Of a stretch of DNA of 13,118 nucleotides, positions 4,774-11,128 are shown in pieces. The notes under the pieces were generated by a model. That model ran no database searches. It saw only the letters and a program-made list of their open reading frames with translations, and was not told the origin of the DNA. The stretch covers positions 1 through 13,118 of the forward strand of contig CAYSSO010000038.1 of assembly GCA_964433875.1 (NCBI GenBank), read 5' to 3'. The first letter of the stretch is position 1, and every line of letters begins with the position of its first letter. A program made the position numbers and the translations under genes. This DNA is from Athalassotoga sp964433875. Lineage in GTDB: Bacteria; Thermotogota; Thermotogae; Mesoaciditogales; Mesoaciditogaceae.

Positions 4774-6179
4774 ACAGGATAAATCGATATTTCCGGAAAT
4801 CTTGAGAAATAATCGTCTGCGATTTTAAAGTCTACTTTAACCTTTGCAATGTATTTTTTTTCGAGAAATGGCCTTGCTATCTGTGGAAAGAGCGCATAAC
4901 TGAGAAGATCCTCATCGCTTTGGGCAAGTTCTCCTATTTCCTTTTTTGCCTTTTCGAGCCCTGGCTCAAGCAAATCCGCAGGCCTTACATCTATTGGCTT
5001 TTCATTCCCGAGGATCTTTTTGATTATCTCTTTGCTTATCGGTGCCGGAGGCTTTCCGTACATACCTTTGACATAATTCTTGGTTTCCTTTGTAACCATC
5101 TTATACCTTTCACCATTTAAAACATTCAAAACAGCCTGTACTCCGACGATCTGGCTTGTAGGAGTTACAAGAGGAGGAAAACCGAGATCCTCTCTTACTT
5201 TAGGTATCTCTTTCATGACATCGTCGTATCTGTCAAGCGCGTTTTGGGCTTTAAGTTGGCTTACGAGATTTGAAAGCATTCCTCCCGGAACCTGAGCCGA
5301 GAAGATTCTTGAATCTATCGAAGTCATCGCGACATCTTCAGATTTATGATTTGCCCTGACCTTTATGAAATGATCGTTGACGCGATTTATCCTTTCCATA
5401 TCCAACCTTGTCTCGTATTCTTCGCTATCCCTTATCATCATGACGAAAGGCTCAACGGCCGGCTGACTTGTACCGTAGGCAAGAGCGCTCGTCGCAGTAT
5501 CTATTATATCGGCTCCAGCCTCTATGGCTGCCCAGTAAGCGGCATCTGCGAGGCCACTTGTGAAATGAGAATGAACTTCGACGGGCAGATCGAATTTTTT
5601 CTTGAGAGCCCTTACAAGTTTGTAAGATTGAGGAGCGGTCAAAAGGCCTGCCATATCCTTTATGCAAAGAGAATCCACTCCCATCTCAACTATTGATTTT
5701 GCAAATTCGACGTATTTTTCTATGGTGTGTACCGGACTTACCGTGTAACTTATCGCTCCCTGAACGTGCATACCATATTTTTTCGCATATTCTACAGATT
5801 TTTCAAGATTTCTTGGATCATTCAAAGCGTCAAAGATCCTCACAACATCTATGCCATCTTCTGCTGTTTTCCTTATGAACAGTTCAAGAACATCATCAGG
5901 ATAATTCGAATAACCGAGTATATTCTGGCCTCTTAGAAGCATTTGCAATTTTGTTTTTTTGACCCTTTTTCTTATTTCTTTAAGTCTTTCCCAGGGGTCT
6001 TCATTAAGATATCTCAGACAGGAATCAAAAGTTGCGCCACCCCACATTTCAAAGGCTTCGTAGCCTATTTCATCCATCTCTTCAAGCACAGGAAGCATTT
6101 CGGAAATTTTCATTCTCGTTGCGAGTAAAGACTGATGTGCGTCCCGAAGAGTTGTATCCATGAAATTTATAACTCTCAT
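4770..6179 (-). CDS. Pyruvate/oxaloacetate carboxyltransferase subunit (OadA/PycB type, no biotin domain)
   Basis: A 469-residue carboxyltransferase. It moves CO2 between biotin and pyruvate/oxaloacetate, as in Na+-pumping oxaloacetate decarboxylase alpha or pyruvate carboxylase subunit B. The TIM barrel carries M-D-T-T-L-R-D-A-H-Q (7-16), E-M-W-G-G-A-T-F-D (44-52), the lysine that is carbamylated in the family (K174 in LCIKDMAG), and the metal ligands H203 and H205 (HSHFTSG). A C-terminal PYC_OADA region follows (about 290-469). Full OadA proteins add a biotinyl domain with an A/V-M-K-M motif; that is absent, so biotin must sit on a separate carrier protein not encoded here. Beta and gamma subunits of a decarboxylase pump are also absent. 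The start at ATG 6179 has GAGGAGGTT (6192..6184). It lies 13 nt after radC and overlaps the macro gene by 4 nt. Confidence 0.92.
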   Translation of the reverse strand: MRVINFMDTTLRDAHQSLLATRMKISEMLPVLEEMDEIGYEAFEMWGGATFDSCLRYLNEDPWERLKEIRKRVKKTKLQMLLRGQNILGYSNYPDDVLELFIRKTAEDGIDVVRIFDALNDPRNLEKSVEYAKKYGMHVQGAISYTVSPVHTIEKYVEFAKSIVEMGVDSLCIKDMAGLLTAPQSYKLVRALKKKFDLPVEVHSHFTSGLADAAYWAAIEAGADIIDTATSALAYGTSQPAVEPFVMMIRDSEEYETRLDMERINRVNDHFIKVRANHKSEDVAMTSIDSRIFSAQVPGGMLSNLVSQLKAQNALDRYDDVMKEIPKVREDLGFPPLVTPTSQIVGVQAVLNVLNGERYKMVTKETKNYVKGMYGKPPAPISKEIIKKILGNEKPIDVRPADLLEPGLEKAKKEIGELAQSDEDLLSYALFPQIARPFLEKKYIAKVKVDFKIADDYFSRFPEISIYPV

Positions 6180-6192
6180 CTGAAACCTCCTC

Positions 6193-6846
6193 TCATATCC
6201 TCAATATTTTCGAAAAACTGTAAAAACCATGCGATGCGACGATGACATGATCGATCAATTTTATCCCGAGGATCTCTCCCGCTTCTTTGATTTTGTATGT
6301 TACCTCTTCATCTTCTTTACTTGGAGTAGGATTTCCAGATGGATGATTGTGCACGACTATAACTCCCGAAGAAGGATATCTTATGGCCATTCCGAATATC
6401 TCGCGTGGATGGATCAAAGAGGCATTTGCAATTCCCACGGTCAGATCTTTTACCGCTATGATTCCTAACTGAGAATCAAGCGCTATGACCCTTACACTCT
6501 CAACCGTCGCAAGTACCATATCTTTGCAAAAATCGTAAACTTCTTCTGCGGATTTAAGAAATTTCTTTTCTTTCAGAGATTCCTTCCACATTCTATTTCC
6601 TATCTCGAGCGCCGCTTTTATGGCCAAAGACTTTGCTTCCCCTATTCCCAACGAGGAATCAAAAAATTCCTCAAAAGAGGCATTTCTCATTTTAACGAAG
6701 GAATTATCGAATTTGTTTAAAAGTTCTTCGGCGACTTCCAAAAAGTTTTTACCCTTCGTTCCGGTCCTCAAAAGGATCGATACAAGTTCGGCATCGCTAA
6801 GAGTTTCTATTCCACGCTTTAGAGCCCGCTCTCTTGGCTTTTCCAT
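6193..6846 (-). CDS. radC: RadC/YicR family JAMM protein
   Basis: A 217-residue RadC (UPF0758) protein. The N-terminal part begins KPRERALKRGIETLSDAELVSILLRTGT and includes a helix-hairpin-helix segment (SLGIGEAKSLAI, 65-76). The C-terminal JAB/MPN domain has the complete JAMM zinc motif H166-N-H168-P-S-G-N-P-x-P-S-x-x-D179. Despite the name, a role in DNA repair is not established; the biochemical activity of the family is unknown. The start was chosen at ATG 6846, 1 nt after the queA stop (TGA-G-ATG), because family proteins begin close to the PRER motif and this junction is suited to coupled translation. The same frame is open further up (TTG 6900, ATG 6894, ATG 6867), which would overlap queA by up to 53 nt without a better ribosome binding site. 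Confidence 0.93.
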   Translation of the reverse strand: MEKPRERALKRGIETLSDAELVSILLRTGTKGKNFLEVAEELLNKFDNSFVKMRNASFEEFFDSSLGIGEAKSLAIKAALEIGNRMWKESLKEKKFLKSAEEVYDFCKDMVLATVESVRVIALDSQLGIIAVKDLTVGIANASLIHPREIFGMAIRYPSSGVIVVHNHPSGNPTPSKEDEEVTYKIKEAGEILGIKLIDHVIVASHGFYSFSKILRI

Positions 6847-6847
6847 C

Positions 6848-7834
6848 TCAGATAAATAAACAGGCATCCCCGAATGAGAAAAACCTGTAACCATTTTCAA
6901 CCGCTATTTTGTAAGATCTCATTACAAGTTCCCTCCCTGCAAATGCAGATACAAGCACTATCAAGGAAGATTTTGGAAGGTGGAAATTCGTTATAAGTCC
7001 TTCCACGACTTTGAATTTGTAAGGTGGATATATGTAAAGAGATGTGTCTCCGTAAAGTTGACCTGTTTTTGCCCACGACTCGAGAGTCCTTACGACAGTT
7101 GTTCCCACCGCTATTACTCTCCCTTTTTTTTGTTTTATTTCTTCTATGACTTCTTCGGGAATTCTGTAATTTTCAGTGTGCATCTTGTGGTCCTCGATCT
7201 CTTTTTCATGTATCGGCCTAAATGTGTCAAGCCCCACATCGAGGGTAACCTTCAATATTTTAACACCCTTTGCACTTATTTCATCAAGAAGTTGATCTGT
7301 AAAGTGAAGGCCAGCCGTTGGAGCGGCCACAGAGCCAGGATCTCTTGCGTAAACGGTCTGGTAGCGTGACGGATCATCGAGAGGCTTCTTTATGTACGGC
7401 GGAAGTGGAATTTCTCCTATCTTTTCAAGTTCTTCGTCTTCCACGTTAAATTCAAAGTACCTTGTTCCGTCAGAGAGATGTTTGACACACACGCCTTCTG
7501 CGCCGTTAAAGATAACTTTTGTTCCTTCTTTTATTTTTCCGCCGGGCCTTACAAGCGTTTGCCAAATTTTATCACCTATTTTTTTCAGTAAAAAGACCTC
7601 GACATTTGCCCCAGTTTCTTTTTTCCCGATAAGTCGGGCCCTTATGACCTTGGTTTCATTTAAAATGAGTAAATCATCTTTTTTCAAATAATCTATTATG
7701 TTGTAAAAGATCCTGTGCTCTATCTCTCCCGTGTCTTTGTGAATTACCATTAATTTTGAATGATCTCTTGGATTGACAGGGCTCTGGGCTATTAAAGATT
7801 CTGGAAGATAATAATCAAAATCCTCAATTTTCAA
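6848..7834 (-). CDS. queA: S-adenosylmethionine:tRNA ribosyltransferase-isomerase
   Basis: A complete 328-residue QueA. It transfers the ribosyl part of SAM to 7-aminomethyl-7-deazaguanine in tRNA anticodons to make epoxyqueuosine. Family signatures are present throughout: F-D-Y-Y-L-P-E-S-L-I-A-Q-S-P (6-19), HSKLMV (25-30), NETKVIRARL (59-68), V-A-A-P-T-A-G-L-H-F-T (169-179), D-V-G-L-D-T-F-R-P (199-207), TNFHLPKSSL (282-291) and the C-terminal FGDACLFI. It starts at TTG 7834, with AGGAGG at 7850..7845 placed 10 nt upstream; no in-frame ATG is nearer. It is the first gene of the minus-strand operon and divergent from the GH13 operon. No preQ1 riboswitch fits, since the leader is only about 30 nt. 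Other queuosine genes are not in the window. Confidence 0.97.
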   Translation of the reverse strand: MKIEDFDYYLPESLIAQSPVNPRDHSKLMVIHKDTGEIEHRIFYNIIDYLKKDDLLILNETKVIRARLIGKKETGANVEVFLLKKIGDKIWQTLVRPGGKIKEGTKVIFNGAEGVCVKHLSDGTRYFEFNVEDEELEKIGEIPLPPYIKKPLDDPSRYQTVYARDPGSVAAPTAGLHFTDQLLDEISAKGVKILKVTLDVGLDTFRPIHEKEIEDHKMHTENYRIPEEVIEEIKQKKGRVIAVGTTVVRTLESWAKTGQLYGDTSLYIYPPYKFKVVEGLITNFHLPKSSLIVLVSAFAGRELVMRSYKIAVENGYRFFSFGDACLFI

Positions 7835-7872
7835 TTTAAGGCATCCTCCTGTGATAAAATATACTCTGTAAG

Positions 7873-7901
7873 ATTATATAATATAACGAATATACTTTAA
7901 A
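7873..7901 (-). promoter_or_regulatory. Promoter of the queA operon
   Basis: TTTAAA at 7901..7896, a 17-bp spacer and TATAAT at 7878..7873 on the minus strand. The start would lie near 7866, about 30 nt before the TTG start of queA. The -10 is half of a 10-bp palindrome shared with the opposite strand. Confidence 0.6.
7877..7896 (+). promoter_or_regulatory. Likely promoter region of the GH13 operon
   Basis: Two candidate -10 boxes lie on the plus strand: TATAAT at 7877-7882 and TATACT at 7891-7896. No convincing -35 is seen for either. Initiation from the second would give a leader of about 30 nt to TTG 7932, with GGAGG at 7920-7924 placed 7 nt before it. Confidence 0.4.
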
Positions 7902-7931
7902 AGATGAATATTTAACAATGGAGGCAATATT

Positions 7932-9197
7932 TTGGCATTAAATACATCTAAGGATCTTGAAAGAATTGTAATATACGAAGTTTTTGCAAGGGCTTACGGA
8001 GGATTTTCAAAGGTAGAATCCGATCTTAAAAGAATAAAGGATCTCGGCGTTGATTATGTGTGGTTTATGCCCATTCATCCGACGGGAATTGAAAATAAAA
8101 AGGGAACCCTCGGCTCTCCATACGCTATAAGGGATTACAGATCGATAGATCCTTCTTTGGGAACCGAAGAAGAGTTCAAATGTCTTGTCTCTTCTATTCA
8201 CAATTTGGGAATGAAGGCTATGATGGATGTTGTTTTCAATCACATGGCCACCGATTCGGTGCTTGCCAAAATACATCCGGAATGGTTCATGAGAGATGGG
8301 AATGGAAGGCCAACGAGAAAGGTGGCCGACTGGTCAGACATAATAGATTTTGATTTTTCAAATGCTGCCCTTTCGGATTATTTGATAGATACTCTTAAAT
8401 TTTGGGTAAAAAATTACGATATAGACGGCTTTAGATGCGATGTCGCTGGCCTTGTTCCCATTGGATTTTGGAACAGGGCAAGATCTGAACTCAAAAACGT
8501 TAAAAGCCTCTTATGGCTTTCAGAATCAAAGGATCCCTACCTTTATCAGGCATTCGATGTAACCTACGATTACGATAGTTATGATATTCTCAAAGCCTAT
8601 TTTGCAGGGAAAAATGTCCTTTCTAATTACGCTTCGAATTTCGAGTATCAAAAGCAGATATTTGACGATCATATAAAGTTGAGGTTTCTCGAAAATCACG
8701 ATCAAGAACGTATCGCAAAGTACGTCGGTAAGAAGTTACACGCATGGACAACGCTTTTGATGGTTCAAAAGGGGGCCATCCTGCTCTACAACGGTCAGGA
8801 ATTTGCGCTCACGGATAAGCCAGATATCTTTAACGACTTTCATCTTGACTTTTCGAGGGGAAGTAAGGATTTTGAGAATTTCGTAAGAGACCTTATCAGA
8901 CTGAGAAAAAGTACACCGGCACTTTCTTATGGGAAGATGGAGGTGTTAAAAAACAGCGATCCCCAATCTGTCATTTCGATCTTAAGAAGGACGGAAAATT
9001 CTCTCGTGCTTTACGTTGGCAATATGATCTCGAGTGGAAAGGTTCAGGTCAACTTTGAAAATCTCAACAATGTTTACATCCACGCCTTTGATCATCTGAA
9101 GGGAGAACCCTTTACCTTTTACATAGACAGAAATGGCACGGCACACTTTGAAGTAGAGGATTATCTATTGCTTTCATCTTACAGAGAAGGTATATGA
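7932..9197 (+). CDS. Glycoside hydrolase family 13 (alpha-amylase type) enzyme
   Basis: A 421-residue cytoplasmic GH13 enzyme acting on alpha-glucosidic bonds. All four conserved regions are present: I, D-V-V-F-N-H (99-104); II, G-F-R-C-D170 (nucleophile); III, W-L-S-E198 (acid/base); IV, F-L-E-N-H-D257 (transition-state stabiliser). A small beta-sandwich domain follows (about 340-421). There is no signal peptide, so it should act on oligosaccharides inside the cell. The short insert between regions I and II (DGNGRPTRKVADWSDIIDFDF) resembles maltogenic amylase, cyclomaltodextrinase and related enzymes, but exact specificity (hydrolase or transferase) is not certain. It starts at TTG 7932 with GGAGG 7 nt upstream; no in-frame ATG gives the conserved N-terminus. 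It is the first gene of a plus-strand operon; the permease ATG follows its stop by 1 nt. Confidence 0.93.
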   Translation: MALNTSKDLERIVIYEVFARAYGGFSKVESDLKRIKDLGVDYVWFMPIHPTGIENKKGTLGSPYAIRDYRSIDPSLGTEEEFKCLVSSIHNLGMKAMMDVVFNHMATDSVLAKIHPEWFMRDGNGRPTRKVADWSDIIDFDFSNAALSDYLIDTLKFWVKNYDIDGFRCDVAGLVPIGFWNRARSELKNVKSLLWLSESKDPYLYQAFDVTYDYDSYDILKAYFAGKNVLSNYASNFEYQKQIFDDHIKLRFLENHDQERIAKYVGKKLHAWTTLLMVQKGAILLYNGQEFALTDKPDIFNDFHLDFSRGSKDFENFVRDLIRLRKSTPALSYGKMEVLKNSDPQSVISILRRTENSLVLYVGNMISSGKVQVNFENLNNVYIHAFDHLKGEPFTFYIDRNGTAHFEVEDYLLLSSYREGI

Positions 9198-9198
9198 G

Positions 9199-10347
9199 AT
9201 GGACGTGTTGAGAACATTTTTAAATGAAATAAAGATAATGTACAGATCAAAAAGTATGATCTTTTTGACCGTGGTCGTACCGATAATTCTCATGATAATT
9301 TTGGGATATATCTTTCCAAGTATGTTAAATCCGGCAAATTACAAGATAGCGGTCTACAATGAGGATACAGGCGAATACTCTAAAGTAATACTCTCTCTTG
9401 TCTATGGAATGTTGAAGGGAGATAGTTTCATATCTGTAAGTAATTACGATGATCTTACAAAGGGCCTCAATGATGGTAGATTTGATGGCGCAATAGTAAT
9501 ACCGCAGGGATTTTCAGAGGATGTTCAGAAGTCGAATAATTTCTCACTTAACTTTGTTCCTTCTGTTGCCAATATTCAAACCTCTGTTGTTATATATCAG
9601 GCTCTTAGATCGATACTTTCTGAGGTAAGCAACGGCGTTATGATCTACAACATTCTTGAACTTTACAAAAAGCCGAATGTGAAAATACCCATCGGGCCCC
9701 CTAAACTTTCATTTGAAGGGCCTGCAGGATCGAACCTAAATTACGTTGATTTCATGATACCCGGCATAGCGGCTCTTATTGCCATAGCAAGTATCGCAAT
9801 AGGCCTTTCCTTTACGATCTCTTACGAGAGAGAACATGGAATCCTTTCTGGGATAATAACCAGTACTGTCAACAGAACTTCCTACATACTCGGAAAGACA
9901 CTCGCGTATACCTTTGATGGCATTGTAAAAGGCACAATCGCACTGTTAGCGGCCCAGATATATTTTGGCAGTGGTTTTAACGCGCCTTTGAGATCTATTT
10001 TGATATTGGCTCTCGGTAGTTTTGCATTTTCGTCATTTGGAATGATAGTTGCCGTGCTTTCTCCAAATCAAAAGATCTCCGGCGCGATAATAATAGGATA
10101 TGTGATCCCGACGATCTTTGTAAGCGGATTATTCATTCCCGTAGATCAAATGCCACAGGTAGCACAAATAATCTCAAAATTCTTTCCACTTACCTTTATG
10201 GCCGACGCGATGCAGAGAGTGAGCATACTCAACTTTCAGATCTTTCAAATCGCGATGGATATAGTTCCGCTTTTGATATACGCTGCTTTGGCGTTTTTGA
10301 TATCCGCTTTAGCATTTCGCAAGATAGAAAATTTGGAGGAGATATGA
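9199..10347 (+). CDS. ABC-2 type transporter permease
   Basis: A 382-residue membrane protein with the ABC-2 (NatB/YhaP/DrrB-like) layout. There is one N-terminal helix (about 20-39), a large extracytoplasmic domain (about 45-182, containing YNEDTGEYSK and the DGRFDGAIVIPQGFSE segment typical of the family) and five C-terminal helices (about 186-207, 235-256, 264-287, 293-313, 352-372). The loop after helix 2, SYEREHGILSGIITSTVNRTSYILGK, is the conserved coupling segment (E-R-E-x-G). It should export a drug, lipid, ion or polysaccharide precursor. No ATPase gene adjoins it: the upstream gene is GH13 and the downstream gene is manA. It must therefore pair with an ATPase encoded elsewhere. It starts 1 nt after the GH13 stop with AGAAGG at 9185-9190. 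Confidence 0.9.
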   Translation: MDVLRTFLNEIKIMYRSKSMIFLTVVVPIILMIILGYIFPSMLNPANYKIAVYNEDTGEYSKVILSLVYGMLKGDSFISVSNYDDLTKGLNDGRFDGAIVIPQGFSEDVQKSNNFSLNFVPSVANIQTSVVIYQALRSILSEVSNGVMIYNILELYKKPNVKIPIGPPKLSFEGPAGSNLNYVDFMIPGIAALIAIASIAIGLSFTISYEREHGILSGIITSTVNRTSYILGKTLAYTFDGIVKGTIALLAAQIYFGSGFNAPLRSILILALGSFAFSSFGMIVAVLSPNQKISGAIIIGYVIPTIFVSGLFIPVDQMPQVAQIISKFFPLTFMADAMQRVSILNFQIFQIAMDIVPLLIYAALAFLISALAFRKIENLEEI

Positions 10348-10348
10348 G

Positions 10349-11128
10349 ATGCTAAGGTGTATTCCTCAATTTGTAGAAGAAATATGGGGAGATGAATCCC
10401 TGGGAAAACTTTACGGCGTTGAAGGAAAGATCGGAGAGGTATGGCTGTGCTCGGGCCATCCCGATAGAAAGACAATTCTGATCGATGAAGAATCACACGA
10501 AATATCATGGGATTACGTTACGCAGATCTGGGGTTTCGAACGCTTCCCATTTCTTGTAAAGCATATAAAAACCTCTCAATGGCTTTCGGTCCAAGTCCAT
10601 CCTGACGATGATATTGCAAAGAGTATAGGTGAACCGTGGGGAAAGCCGGAAATGTGGTACTTTTTGAAAGATGGAACACTCGTCAATGGCCTTCAAAAAG
10701 GCGCTTTAGAAAGGCTAAGGTCGGGCGATCGCAACTGGAAAGAATTGCTCAGTTTTACAAAGGTCAAAAAGGGGCAGGCCATGTACATAAAGCCGGGAAC
10801 TGTTCACGCCATAGGGCCGGGGATAGAACTTTATGAGTTCCAGATGACATCTGATATAACTTACAGATTTTATGACTGGGACAGGGGTAGGAAAACCCAT
10901 TTTGAAGAGGCTATGCGCGCCGCAAAAGAGATAAAGGCAGAACCATTTGATTTTAAAGAACTTAAGACAGATCATTTTAAAGTTCAACTCTTCGATAACG
11001 TAAAGGCAAAGGGAAAGTCAGTTTGCCTAAATGTGAAATCTGACGTTGGAATACCATCCTCTTACATCCTGGCAGATGGTGAAGAGATTTTCTTCAAAAA
11101 TATCACCTTTGTGATGACTTTGCCATGA
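10349..11128 (+). CDS. manA: Mannose-6-phosphate isomerase, class I (short form)
   Basis: A 259-residue type I phosphomannose isomerase, converting mannose-6-phosphate and fructose-6-phosphate. Zinc ligands are visible: Q82-V-H84-P-D-D, E101 (G-K-P-E-M-W-Y) and H153 (K-P-G-T-V-H-A-I-G). The catalytic-arginine segment T-Y-R-F-Y-D-W-D-R (171-179) and the opening EEIWGDESLGKLYG (10-23) also fit. Bacterial relatives of the Bacillus type have about 315 residues. Here the second cupin half is shortened, ending GEEIFFKNITFVMTLP, which still places one closing strand. The active-site half is complete. It starts at ATG 10349 with GGAGGAG (10335-10341) 7 nt upstream and 1 nt after the permease stop. 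Its TGA overlaps the priA ATG (ATGA). Position after a GH13 gene fits a sugar-metabolism operon. Confidence 0.9.
   Translation: MLRCIPQFVEEIWGDESLGKLYGVEGKIGEVWLCSGHPDRKTILIDEESHEISWDYVTQIWGFERFPFLVKHIKTSQWLSVQVHPDDDIAKSIGEPWGKPEMWYFLKDGTLVNGLQKGALERLRSGDRNWKELLSFTKVKKGQAMYIKPGTVHAIGPGIELYEFQMTSDITYRFYDWDRGRKTHFEEAMRAAKEIKAEPFDFKELKTDHFKVQLFDNVKAKGKSVCLNVKSDVGIPSSYILADGEEIFFKNITFVMTLP

Noticed and set aside
6847..6900. Longer radC starts (TTG 6900, ATG 6894, ATG 6867) overlapping queA
   Set aside because: The family begins near the PRER motif, none of these starts has a Shine-Dalgarno, and ATG 6846 sits 1 nt after the queA stop.
7835..7866. preQ1 riboswitch ahead of queA
   Set aside because: The leader is about 30 nt and shows no pseudoknot-like pattern or C-rich binding loop.
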